Shown piece after piece: positions 6,363 through 12,400 of a stretch of 31,820 bases of DNA. The first letter of the stretch is position 1. Each line of letters opens with the position of its first letter. The position numbers were made by a program, and so were the translations under genes. The DNA comes from a virus: positions 1 to 31,820 of IMG/VR virus record IMGVR_UViG_3300048872_000006; one strand, written 5' to 3'. Below the pieces are notes generated by a model. The model had not been told where the DNA came from, did no database searches, and worked only from the letters and a program-made list of their open reading frames with translations.

Positions 6363-6845
6363 CTATCCTACCGCACGTCGGTCCTTGGCCGCATTGGTTT
6401 TAGCGGCGGCTCTGACGTTGATGCAAGTGCGGCACTTGACCCAGTCGGGCTCCTTGACGTGACCGTTCAAGCACCGACGTTCCTTGACGTAGGAGAGATC
6501 GTTGGGTGAGTAACCCTTCGGTCGACCAGGAAGCTTCCCGCTGAACTTGGAAGGTGCCCGGCCGCCACGATATGTGAAAGCACGGTCATCGAGAGTTGCA
6601 TTCTGCCAGCATTCGTCAATCACAGGGCAGATCTCGCACCACAACTTAGCTTCTTCGAAGTTGTCGACTGTCTTGAGAATCCTTGAAGGCAGATCCAAGT
6701 CCTCGCCGAGCGAGTCCTTGGCATGAGGATGATCTTCGTCCACGATCGAGAAGATAAACGGATCAGCCTTGACGCAGATAGCATCATCCTGCCAAGTCTT
6801 GGCAGGCTCGGATGACATGTCAGCCATATAGAGTTCGTAGGTCAT
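6363..6845 (-). CDS. WhiB-like iron-sulfur regulator with C-terminal zinc ribbon
   Basis: WhiB-like proteins bind a 4Fe-4S cluster and act with the housekeeping sigma factor in Actinobacteria. The four cluster cysteines are present: Cys24 (DDAICVKADP), Cys70 and Cys73 (LWCEICPV) and Cys79 (DECW). They are followed by the turn motif TYRGGRAPSK and a basic stretch. Unusually, residues 120-150 add a second Cys/His set (Cys125, His129, Cys138, Cys141) resembling a zinc ribbon, making 160 aa where most WhiB-like proteins have 80-130. The ATG at 6845 follows GGAG by 11 nt. It may redirect host transcription; phage homologues can mimic or block host Wbl proteins (family knowledge). Confidence 0.86.
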   Translation of the reverse strand: MTYELYMADMSSEPAKTWQDDAICVKADPFIFSIVDEDHPHAKDSLGEDLDLPSRILKTVDNFEEAKLWCEICPVIDECWQNATLDDRAFTYRGGRAPSKFSGKLPGRPKGYSPNDLSYVKERRCLNGHVKEPDWVKCRTCINVRAAAKTNAAKDRRAVG

Positions 6846-6869
6846 TCTGTTCTTTACTCCGATCAGAGG

Positions 6870-6896
6870 ACAGGTCCCCCTTCGGGGGGGACCTGT
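6870..6896. terminator. strong TTCG-loop hairpin upstream of WhiB-like gene
   Basis: ACAGGTCCCCC at 6870-6880 pairs with the G-run and ACCTGT ending at 6896 around a TTCG loop. It lies 25 bp before the WhiB-like start. Neither strand shows a clear T-run, so it may be a terminator needing a factor, or a 5' mRNA hairpin of the WhiB-like transcript. Confidence 0.45.
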
Positions 6897-7140
6897 CTTA
6901 AAGGTTACGTCAGCTCCGGCCCATCGGCCGAATTCTCACAGAGATCATAGCTATCCTTAAACCATCTCACCCCGGCCCCCTGGGGGGGGTCCGGGATCTA
7001 ACCGGTTCAAGGGGTCTTCAGCTAAAGACAGCATACATCGGTTTCGGGGGACCACGTCCAACGGGTTAACAGCGGGATTCGCACAGGTGACGGGCGCCAC
7101 CATACTTTGCTTTCATGGTGCTCCAAAATTTTCCCGCGAG
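6897..7140. other. gene-free stretch with G/C-run hairpin
   Basis: No supported gene. It contains a second GC hairpin (CCCGG...CCGGG, 6971-6995, with opposed C and G runs). At 7125-7146 it holds the AT-rich element AAAATTTTCCCGCGAGAAAA, which can pair TTTTC with GAAAA. The promoter of the WhiB-like gene should lie here but I cannot point to a convincing -35/-10 pair. A 16-codon frame with a GGAG site (7066-7116, leftward) is present but not called. Confidence 0.4.
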
Positions 7141-7163
7141 AAAAAATTGTGACCTACGTCACA
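7141..7163 (-). terminator. intrinsic terminator of the HTH gene
   Basis: Leftward, TGTGAC-GTAG-GTCACA (7163-7148) forms a 6-bp stem directly followed by ATTTTTT, the classical hairpin plus T-run. The stem overlaps the TGA stop of the HTH gene (7159-7161), so the mRNA ends immediately after the coding sequence. Confidence 0.7.
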
Positions 7164-7371
7164 CCGGCTTGGGTCCACTCGGCGTACCGGTTCGGATCGT
7201 TTGCATGGACACCTCGAAGGCGAGTGCAAGCTCCCGCCGGGTGGCGGGAGTCTCGACGAACAGTTGCCGGATGATGTCTCGATCCCGTGGAGTCAGCTTG
7301 GACTTCCTCTCATGAGCCGGGGCCCACCCGGAACCTTGGAGGATGTCATATCTTTTACCGTAGTTCGACAT
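7159..7371 (-). CDS. small helix-turn-helix DNA-binding protein, 70 aa
   Basis: Residues 26-59 (LTPRDRDIIRQLFVETPATR then RELALAFEVSMQTIR) form a clear helix-turn-helix of the sigma-region-4/RNA-polymerase-associated type, with the recognition helix near VSMQTIR. The rest is short and basic. The ATG at 7371 follows AGGAG by 7 nt. It is divergent from the phosphoesterase gene with only 20 bp between them, so it may control both directions. It ends in its own terminator, so it is a single-gene unit. The target is unknown. Confidence 0.75.
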   Translation of the reverse strand: MSNYGKRYDILQGSGWAPAHERKSKLTPRDRDIIRQLFVETPATRRELALAFEVSMQTIRTGTPSGPKPV

Positions 7372-7391
7372 TTGATTACTCCTGGTAGGCT

Positions 7392-8159
7392 ATGGCTATG
7401 AAGACGACCGTGATACTCCCGGACATCCAGTATCCGTACCACGATTCCTTGATGCTCACGAAGATCTTCAAGGTGATCGAGAAGATCCAGCCCGATGCTG
7501 TTGTCAGCATCGGAGATGCTATCGACTTTCCCCAAGTGTCACGCTGGAGTGTCGGAACCGCTGGAGCCTATGCCCCTACTCTTCAGCAGCACATAGAAGG
7601 TTTTTGCGTAGAGGTCCTTAAACCCCTCAGGGAGATAGTTCCGAACGCCAAGATAAAGTGGCTGGAAGGGAATCACGACCTTCGCCTCATGGAGTTCGTA
7701 GGGAAGTATGCCCCTGCTCTGCGGGTACTTGACGCACTCAAGATGGAGTCCCTGTTTGGTCTTGACGACCTCAACATAGATTACGTTCGCGGCCCTGAAC
7801 GCATTGGGACTAACACAATCATGGTTCACGGACACGAGAGTAGCGGGTACGCGAGCAGCCCACAGGCTTGGAAGGTAAAATTCGGGAACCGTTACGGGAC
7901 CGAGCGTAATGTGATCTTCGGTCATACTCATCAGCCTTTCTTGGTTACGCACGCCACGGGATACGACGGCAAGGTTACTCCTTGGTTCACGATGAACGTT
8001 GGGTCCATCATGGACCCAACTCACGCTACATACGTAAAGGATGGCAGCGTCAGTTGGACCATGAGTTTCGGTGTCATTCGTGACGACGGCAAGCGCGTGT
8101 GGCCTGAGCTAGTAACAGCTAACAACCGTCAGTTCTATTTCGAAGGCGAGAAGTACTAA
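7392..8159 (+). CDS. calcineurin-like metallophosphoesterase
   Basis: A 255-aa binuclear-metal phosphoesterase. The motif set is almost complete: PDIQYPYHD (Asp11, with Gln where many members have His), GDAIDF (residues 41-46), GNHD (93-96), MVHGHE (His146, His148) and GHTH (177-180). Phage members of this family can act on nucleotides, cyclic nucleotides or DNA ends, and the substrate cannot be read from the sequence. The ATG at 7392 is followed by a second in-frame ATG at 7398; the upstream AGG is weak. It is the first gene of a two-gene rightward unit, 1 bp before the sigma-like gene. Confidence 0.85.
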   Translation: MAMKTTVILPDIQYPYHDSLMLTKIFKVIEKIQPDAVVSIGDAIDFPQVSRWSVGTAGAYAPTLQQHIEGFCVEVLKPLREIVPNAKIKWLEGNHDLRLMEFVGKYAPALRVLDALKMESLFGLDDLNIDYVRGPERIGTNTIMVHGHESSGYASSPQAWKVKFGNRYGTERNVIFGHTHQPFLVTHATGYDGKVTPWFTMNVGSIMDPTHATYVKDGSVSWTMSFGVIRDDGKRVWPELVTANNRQFYFEGEKY

Positions 8160-8160
8160 G

Positions 8161-8844
8161 ATGTCTCTTGAATATGATGAGATCATGCCTTTGATTAAGA
8201 AGGTAGCCGCCTCTACGTCTCGTTCCTTCCCCGGATACATCGATGTGGCAGACGTAGAAGGCGAGCTACTTCTCTTTCTCTACAAGAAGAAGACCTGGGT
8301 GGAGAACACCATCGAATCTTCTCCCGGACAGTGGAAGAGTAAACTTGCACCCTTGATGCGTAAGCAGGCTTACGACTACTGCAACAAGGAGAAGGCGGCA
8401 ACGGAGGGATACGACCCAGCAGACGTATACCGCTACTCAATTCCAAAGATTCAGACACTCATTGTCGATGTGTTCGACTATGAGGACTGGCAGAGTTTCG
8501 GGAACCGATCGGACGGGCAGCCAAAGGCGCGAGCCCAAGCCAACACCACCGGAGATCGGATCGTAGAACTGATCGACATACGAACAGCCCTACTCAAGCT
8601 GACTGACGACGGTTACAACGCTCTCGTCTATCAGTACAAGTATGGATACTCCATGGCTGAGATCGCAGAGGCCCAAGACGTGAGCCTAGAGACTGCCAAG
8701 AAGCGGTGCCAGCGGGCCTTGAAGGCCCTACAGAAGGCACTCGGGTACAAAGACCCGGAGGACATGCGGAGGCGTCCAGAGAGGCGCACGGTCCGCTCCA
8801 ACGCAGCTTGGACTAGCGATCAATCCCACCAGTATGAAGGCTGA
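8161..8844 (+). CDS. sigma-70-like transcription factor
   Basis: The 227-aa protein has a sigma region-2-like N-terminus (residues 8-75, including FPGYIDVADVEGELLLFLYKK) and a clear region-4 helix-turn-helix at about 150-195 (YNALVYQYKYGYSMAEIAEA and VSLETAKKRCQRALKALQK). This two-domain layout without region 1 or 3 matches ECF-type and phage sigma factors. The C-terminal 30 residues are Arg-rich and look disordered. It would direct host RNA polymerase to phage promoters, possibly the late genes. The gene is followed by a strong terminator. An RNA-polymerase-binding anti-sigma or plain HTH role is the alternative. Confidence 0.72.
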   Translation: MSLEYDEIMPLIKKVAASTSRSFPGYIDVADVEGELLLFLYKKKTWVENTIESSPGQWKSKLAPLMRKQAYDYCNKEKAATEGYDPADVYRYSIPKIQTLIVDVFDYEDWQSFGNRSDGQPKARAQANTTGDRIVELIDIRTALLKLTDDGYNALVYQYKYGYSMAEIAEAQDVSLETAKKRCQRALKALQKALGYKDPEDMRRRPERRTVRSNAAWTSDQSHQYEG

Positions 8845-8858
8845 CAGTCAGCAGCAAG

Positions 8859-8882
8859 GGCCGCACCCTTCGGGGTGCGGCC
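8859..8882. terminator. bidirectional intrinsic terminator between convergent genes
   Basis: GGCCGCACCC (8859-8868), a TTCG loop and GGGTGCGGCC (8873-8882) form a perfect 10-bp hairpin, followed rightward by TTCACTGTTGTTAG. It sits between the stops of the sigma-like gene (8844) and the leftward membrane gene (8898), so it can end transcripts from both sides. The downstream ACTGTTGTTAG recurs after the hairpin at 18984. Confidence 0.8.
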
Positions 8883-8897
8883 TTCACTGTTGTTAGC

Positions 8898-9068
8898 TCA
8901 GTCTTGTATGGTCAGGGCGGCGAACAGGATGGAGTAGAAGACGACTCCACCGACTCCACTGCCGACGCTAGAGACGCTCAGGCCGTAGTGCAGGACGTTG
9001 TACATGCCAACGCCACCACAGATGGCGATGATGGCAGCGCCCAACGGGTTCATGGGCAACTTGTTCAC
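8898..9068 (-). CDS. small membrane protein, 56 aa
   Basis: Starts at the GTG at 9068 (VNKLPMNPLGAAIIAICGG...), which overlaps the preceding TGA and follows GGAG by 5 nt. Two hydrophobic stretches (GAAIIAICGGVGMYNVL and VGGVVFYSILFAALTI) with a Gly/Ser-rich turn suggest a two-helix inner-membrane hairpin. It is the last gene of the leftward accessory block. It could be holin-like, but it lies away from the endolysin and the usual charged tail is missing. Confidence 0.66.
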   Translation of the reverse strand: MNKLPMNPLGAAIIAICGGVGMYNVLHYGLSVSSVGSGVGGVVFYSILFAALTIQD

Positions 9069-9205
9069 TTGTTCTCCAGTTCCTCTAGGTCTTCCGGGTG
9101 TTTGTGTACCACCCAAGCAGCTAGGTCGTTGCGCTGCTCGCGGTAGATGCTTGCAAGTATGGCGATCGAGATGATGCCGACGGACAGGACGATGTCAACG
9201 ATCAC
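9065..9205 (-). CDS. single-span membrane peptide, 46 aa
   Basis: From the GTG at 9205 (GGAGGA site just upstream) to TGA at 9065. It has an N-terminal hydrophobic helix (VDIVLSVGIISIAILASIY) followed by a charged cytoplasmic-type tail ending EDLEELENK. The start overlaps the TGA of the upstream 135-aa gene and the stop overlaps the next GTG, so three genes are translationally chained. Function unknown. Confidence 0.6.
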   Translation of the reverse strand: MIVDIVLSVGIISIAILASIYREQRNDLAAWVVHKHPEDLEELENK

Positions 9206-9609
9206 ACTTCCTCCACGGACTTGTAAGCGTCCAGGTCTAGTATGGTCATCGAACTCTCTCCTGTTGGGAATGTCGTTATGGCGAGAGCCTGCTTGCTGGC
9301 GTACTCATGCTGGGGGTTGTCGTTGTAGTACACCTCCAAGACCTTGAACGACGGAGAACTCTTGTACTCGTACTTGTACGACTTGCCGATCTCGAAGAAC
9401 TCCGGCGCACCAAGGTAAAGGTTGTTCATGGACGACTTGAACCGTACCGTCAGCATGTCGCCGTAGGCCAGTCGACCATCGTTGTACTCGATGATCTGGA
9501 TGATCCACGACACCCGATCGTGGTGCTCACCCACGATCTGACCCTTCTTGATGATCGCACTGTCGTACTTCGAGGTGAAGTAGTCGCCGACTTTGAACTC
9601 GTGCTCCAT
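9202..9609 (-). CDS. hypothetical protein, 135 aa
   Basis: A soluble, probably all-beta protein (MEHEFKVGDYFTSKYDSAII...). The segment FKVGDYFTSKYDSAI resembles the opening of the next gene upstream (LKVGATFKSLITNKV), so the two may share an SH3-like or barrel fold, but I cannot prove homology. The ATG at 9609 is preferred over 9702 because the earlier residues overlap the neighbour in another frame. It ends inside the next gene's start. Confidence 0.62.
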   Translation of the reverse strand: MEHEFKVGDYFTSKYDSAIIKKGQIVGEHHDRVSWIIQIIEYNDGRLAYGDMLTVRFKSSMNNLYLGAPEFFEIGKSYKYEYKSSPSFKVLEVYYNDNPQHEYASKQALAITTFPTGESSMTILDLDAYKSVEEV

Positions 9610-9610
9610 G

Positions 9611-9961
9611 TCATCCTTCTTTCTTGTAGTACTTTTCGAGTGAGTCGTTCGGTTCCGAGTAGGGCCTGCCTGACAAGTCATACTCTCCGCGAAGAAGAAC
9701 ACACTTGTCAGCAGTGGAGATCACCGTATGGCAGTAGCTTCTCCGCATGGAAGTGAGTTTGTCACCAACTTTCCAGCCATCGGCGTTGTTACCAGGTGCC
9801 CCAGCCTTGGCTTTGGACTCAATGGCATACTCACGCCACGGAGCAGCCTCTCCCAGGTAGCCAAACCTGCTATCGGCAGTGATGATCCAGAACAAATCAT
9901 CCTCCTGCCACGCGACGTGATGAACCTTGTTGGTTATCAAACTCTTGAACGTCGCGCCCAC
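9611..9961 (-). CDS. hypothetical protein, 116 aa or longer
   Basis: The GTG at 9961 opens VGATFKSLITNKVHHVAWQE..., a small beta-rich protein with no known domain. The same frame stays open upstream to a TGA at 10124-10126. There it encodes protein-like sequence (IPTKSQLIARVANFLED..., then RTVDDVAKIIVNGFFEAL) but has no ATG, GTG or TTG start. The real protein may therefore be about 168 aa and begin near 10117-10120. There a single extra A would create GTG AGA ATC, so a one-base deletion or an unusual start is possible. Confidence 0.58.
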   Translation of the reverse strand: MGATFKSLITNKVHHVAWQEDDLFWIITADSRFGYLGEAAPWREYAIESKAKAGAPGNNADGWKVGDKLTSMRRSYCHTVISTADKCVLLRGEYDLSGRPYSEPNDSLEKYYKKEG

Positions 9962-10118
9962 CTTGAGGGTGGGCGGAGATTCCTTAAGGTCTTTAGAGAG
10001 AGCCTCGAAGAATCCATTGACGATGATCTTAGCGACATCGTCAACAGTCCTCTCGTCATTCTCCTTGTCCTCGAGGAAGTTAGCAACTCTTGCGATCAGT
10101 TGCGACTTGGTAGGGATC

Positions 10119-10325
10119 TCACATCACCTCGGTGCTTACGGTTGTGTTGGTGGAGGCCTTGAAGATCGGGCAGGACGTGATCTCGTGGACGTAGAACATC
10201 TGGCCGGTGTTCTCTGTAGCCAAGGCTACCGCCTCAGACTGAGCCTCTGTCAGGTCTTCGGAGTAGAACCGGTAGTAGTCCGGCCGTGCGCTCCCGGTAA
10301 TGCTGGAAACTCCATACCAAGCCAT
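10119..10325 (-). CDS. hypothetical protein, 68 aa
   Basis: I choose the ATG at 10325 (MAWYGVSSITGSARPDYYRF...) because it follows GGAAGG by 7 nt; the frame upstream to 10421 has no good ribosome site and overlaps the 33-aa frame. The middle (EDLTEAQSEAVALATENTG) looks helical, and the end contains CPIFKAST. It is a small cytoplasmic protein of unknown function. Confidence 0.6.
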   Translation of the reverse strand: MAWYGVSSITGSARPDYYRFYSEDLTEAQSEAVALATENTGQMFYVHEITSCPIFKASTNTTVSTEVM

Positions 10326-10374
10326 GAAGAAACCTTCCGTAGTTCCGGAAAGCAGCACGCTGTACGTGCTGCCA

Positions 10375-10476
10375 TTAGGAGTCGCGGAAGATGATCGGAG
10401 GAGTGATGAGCGAAGAAACACCCATCGCCGACAGAGAGGAAAGCGTTGAGTGGAGGGCCATATGGACCCAACCCAT
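10375..10476 (-). CDS. possible 33-aa peptide
   Basis: The frame MGWVHMALHSTLSSLSAMGV... ending PPIIFRDS starts at the ATG at 10476, just after a strong GGAGGAGTG. It is moderately hydrophobic and could sit at the membrane. Both its start and its last third fall in the arms of a 17-bp inverted repeat, so the start signal may be a by-product of the repeat. Low confidence. Confidence 0.3.
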   Translation of the reverse strand: MGWVHMALHSTLSSLSAMGVSSLITPPIIFRDS

Positions 10477-10490
10477 CACTCCTCCGATCA
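10392..10490. repeat. 17-bp perfect inverted repeat with 65-bp spacer
   Basis: TGATCGGAGGAGTGATG at 10392-10408 is the exact reverse complement of 10474-10490. Each arm contains GGAGGAGTGATG, a ribosome site followed by ATG, on opposite strands. In RNA the arms would form a long hairpin that hides the start site. Confidence 0.75.
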
Positions 10491-10498
10491 AGTCTATC

Positions 10499-10603
10499 TT
10501 ACAGCGTGTGGCTTACGTAGTAGGCCACGATTCCAACGCAGGTTGCGACTAAAGCCACTATCACGAAGCATCCCGTAAGGATGTCAGAGACTTTCTGAGG
10601 CAT
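10499..10603 (-). CDS. single-span membrane peptide, 34 aa
   Basis: From the ATG at 10603 (GGAAAG site 6 nt upstream): MPQKVSDILTGCFVIVALVA then TCVGIVAYYVSHTL. It has a short charged N-terminus, one 20-residue hydrophobic helix with two cysteines, and a short tail. It lies in a row with two other peptides of the same design (10613-10702, 10711-10815). Such peptides may alter host membrane or exclusion properties, but no function is assigned. Confidence 0.58.
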   Translation of the reverse strand: MPQKVSDILTGCFVIVALVATCVGIVAYYVSHTL

Positions 10604-10612
10604 ATTCTTTCC

Positions 10613-10702
10613 TTACTGCGTGATGATGTTGACCAGGACTAGGAGAGTGACGACTGTCGCGGCAACGAACACCAAGCAGCCGACACCCGAACCCTTGTGC
10701 AT
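10613..10702 (-). CDS. single-span membrane peptide, 29 aa
   Basis: ATG at 10702 (GGGGGAAAC upstream) to TAA at 10613. MHKGSGVGCLVFVAATVVTL followed by LVLVNIITQ is almost entirely a transmembrane helix. It starts 8 bp after the stop of the preceding peptide gene and ends 9 bp before the next start. Translation is plausible from the ribosome site and spacing; function unknown. Confidence 0.52.
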   Translation of the reverse strand: MHKGSGVGCLVFVAATVVTLLVLVNIITQ

Positions 10703-10710
10703 GTTTCCCC

Positions 10711-10815
10711 CTACTTAACGTTTATCCTGATTGCCACGATGATCACGAACGCCCACAGGGCAATCTTGTCCCCGTAGAGAAGTGCGTACCACAGAATGTC
10801 GGCAAGCTTCTTCAA
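10711..10815 (-). CDS. single-span membrane peptide, 34 aa, TTG start
   Basis: The TTG at 10815 follows GGGAG by 5 nt and opens LKKLADILWYALLYGDKIAL then WAFVIIVAIRINVK. Lysines at the N-terminus precede a hydrophobic helix that ends with Arg and Lys. A longer in-frame reading from 10893 would pass through the 56-bp repeat and is unlikely. It is the first of three adjacent membrane peptides. Confidence 0.5.
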   Translation of the reverse strand: MKKLADILWYALLYGDKIALWAFVIIVAIRINVK

Positions 10816-10838
10816 GGTTACTCCCGCGATAGTTCCTT

Positions 10839-10894
10839 TGATCCTAAGTGGATCGAGAAGCCCAGCCCTCAAGGGCTGGACAACTCCACTCACT
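10839..10894 (-). repeat. 56-bp intergenic repeat, copy 1
   Basis: Identical base for base to 11359-11414. It contains the hairpin CCAGCCC-TTGA-GGGCTGG, outer arms AGTGGA/TCCACT, and GATCC/GGATC just before the downstream gene. This copy follows the 148-aa paralogue and precedes the TTG-started membrane peptide. Confidence 0.85.
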
Positions 10895-11336
10895 TAGCGT
10901 ACGGAAGGATCTTCAGTTCGATCTCGTCAGCGATCTCCGAGAACGTGTAACCCTCATCGTCGTTCAAGCTCGTGAGAGCCTGACGGATATCCAAGTACGG
11001 GTCGTCCACGAACTCCCCGTCCTCCGTGATGCCCGCCCATGCCTGAACGGCGGTGGACACGACGGCACCCTGCCCATCGTATCGAAGACTCTTTGAGTCT
11101 TCCGAGTGAGCCGCCGGATCGATGATTCGATCCTGAACTGCCAACTCGCACAGAACCCCGAGGCAGCAGTACCGGATCGGGATAGCTCCATCCTGCTCCG
11201 ATGTGGTGAAGCGAGCCAGTACCGCACGGCCCTGGTGGTACTCACCCGAACGGAGAGCATCGATCCAGCGAGTGATCACGTCCTTGTTCGGGACGGGAAG
11301 TTCGGCCTTCTCGTGGTCGAAGCAGTCTTCACACAT
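10890..11336 (-). CDS. CCLGVLC-family protein, paralogue 1 (148 aa)
   Basis: One of three related proteins here (also 11414-11791 and 12639-12989). Shared landmarks in order are: W-I-D/A/S-x-L-R/I-SGEY-x-Q near residues 24-35, CCLGVLCELA at about 57-66, an A/LP-x-AVQ-x-WAG block, then LTSLNDDEGYTFSEIADEIE near the C-terminus. This copy has an N-terminal extension with two extra cysteines (MCEDCFDHEK). The double cysteine looks structural or metal-binding. The family is found in many phages, to my knowledge without a known function. The start follows AAGGAGAGAAC, the shared leader of this block. Confidence 0.72.
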   Translation of the reverse strand: MCEDCFDHEKAELPVPNKDVITRWIDALRSGEYHQGRAVLARFTTSEQDGAIPIRYCCLGVLCELAVQDRIIDPAAHSEDSKSLRYDGQGAVVSTAVQAWAGITEDGEFVDDPYLDIRQALTSLNDDEGYTFSEIADEIELKILPYAK

Positions 11337-11358
11337 GTTCTCTCCTTGGTTGTTCCGG

Positions 11359-11414
11359 TGATCCTAAGTGGATCGAGAAGCCCAGCCCTCAAGGGCTGGA
11401 CAACTCCACTCACT
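11359..11414 (-). repeat. 56-bp intergenic repeat, copy 2
   Basis: Exact second copy of 10839-10894, here between the stop of paralogue 2 (11414) and the start of paralogue 1 (11336). The pair of copies brackets paralogue 1, suggesting duplication of gene plus leader. Confidence 0.85.
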
Positions 11415-11791
11415 CAGAAGAACCGATCGATCATGTCAGCGATCTCATCGAACGTTGATCCGTGATCGTTCAGGCTAGAAAGAGAGTCTTCCACCTCCGG
11501 CCGCAAAGAACCGGACGCGCTGTTAACCCCAGACCACTCCTGAACCGCCATCGGGAGAGTGACCGGTGACTGATCTCCCGAGTCGGTCGCGCTCGTGCAC
11601 ATGTAGTGCTTAATGAAGCCATTCGGAATGCTAGAGGTGACGACACCCTGTTCCTCTGCCATCTGGCAGAGGACTCCGAGGCAGCAGAACAGGTCTCCGC
11701 CTACGTCGATCGTATGCAGAGCGCTAACGCCCTGCTTGTAGTCCCCACTGCGGAGACGGGCGATCCACTCAGTCTTGATTGCCTTGTCCAT
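11414..11791 (-). CDS. CCLGVLC-family protein, paralogue 2 (125 aa)
   Basis: Same family as its neighbours: EWIARLRSGDYKQGVSAL near the N-terminus, FCCLGVLCQMAEEQ at about 35-48, LPMAVQEWSGV in the middle, and SLSSLNDHGSTFDEIADMID at the C-terminus. The final motif is the best conserved part and looks like a helix packed after an ND turn. The ATG at 11791 has the common GGGAGAGAAC leader with a CCAGCTC-TCCG-GAGCTGG hairpin upstream. Cytoplasmic, unknown function. Confidence 0.72.
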   Translation of the reverse strand: MDKAIKTEWIARLRSGDYKQGVSALHTIDVGGDLFCCLGVLCQMAEEQGVVTSSIPNGFIKHYMCTSATDSGDQSPVTLPMAVQEWSGVNSASGSLRPEVEDSLSSLNDHGSTFDEIADMIDRFF

Positions 11792-11868
11792 GTTCTCTCC
11801 CTGGTTCGTTCCATTGGCCTAAACAGACCGCGCAGCCCAGCTCCGGAGAGCTGGACCACACCGCTCAT

Positions 11869-12309
11869 TTAGATCGGGAACAATTCCGCCTCGGATACGG
11901 TCCGATCCAGGTCAAGGCTGCCTGCCTTGACCGCTTCAACGATCATGTCATGGCCGGAGACCATCTTCTCGGCAGTGTCGTATCCCTGAACGAACCTGGT
12001 GGACATGGCTGGACCCTTGTTCGCGGCGCTGGCAAGTGCTCCGTCACCCACTTCCACCACCATGGTAGAGAAGGTGTTGGGAGTCCGACCGGAGCCACGA
12101 ACCATGTCCTCGAGGAAGGGGGCCGCCACGTAGATCATGTTGATGTACGTGTAGATGGCGTAGTCCCCCGTGTAGGTAACAGCGGAAAGCACTCCGGTCT
12201 CTTCGTCCAAGATGTAGGAATCCTCTCGCACGGAGTCATCGTAGGACTTCCTGAAGATATCCGAAGAGTCGTCCTCGAAGAACTCACCGAAGAACTCGTT
12301 GATGTCCAT
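11869..12309 (-). CDS. hypothetical acidic protein, 146 aa
   Basis: Begins MDINEFFGEFFEDDSSDIFR, very acidic. It contains strand-like segments (YILDEETGVLSAVTY, DYAIYTYINMIYVAAPF) and a helical C-terminal third (TAEKMVSGHDMIVEAVKAG). The ATG at 12309 directly follows GGGAGAGAAC, so the longer frame to 12369 is rejected. Not recognised; possibly an inhibitor-type acidic phage protein, which is speculation from charge alone. Confidence 0.66.
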   Translation of the reverse strand: MDINEFFGEFFEDDSSDIFRKSYDDSVREDSYILDEETGVLSAVTYTGDYAIYTYINMIYVAAPFLEDMVRGSGRTPNTFSTMVVEVGDGALASAANKGPAMSTRFVQGYDTAEKMVSGHDMIVEAVKAGSLDLDRTVSEAELFPI

Positions 12310-12400
12310 GTTCTCTCCCTGTTGTTGCCATTCTCGGTCTCTAGTAGACCAGACGCACCACGTCCCCACCTGAAGATGGAGACGTGGGTCATCCTACCGA

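Noticed and set aside
7066-7116. 16-codon leftward frame with a GGAG site upstream of the WhiB-like gene
   Set aside because: Too short, and 220 bp from the next gene; could be a leader peptide but nothing else supports it.
7148-7163. TGTGAC-N4-GTCACA palindrome as a repressor operator
   Set aside because: It is followed leftward by six T residues and overlaps a stop codon, so an intrinsic terminator explains it better.
10406-10552. 48-codon rightward frame MSEETPIADREESV... with a strong ribosome site
   Set aside because: Antisense to the leftward 34-aa membrane peptide; its ribosome site comes from the inverted-repeat arm. Not excluded, but the leftward reading fits its neighbours better.
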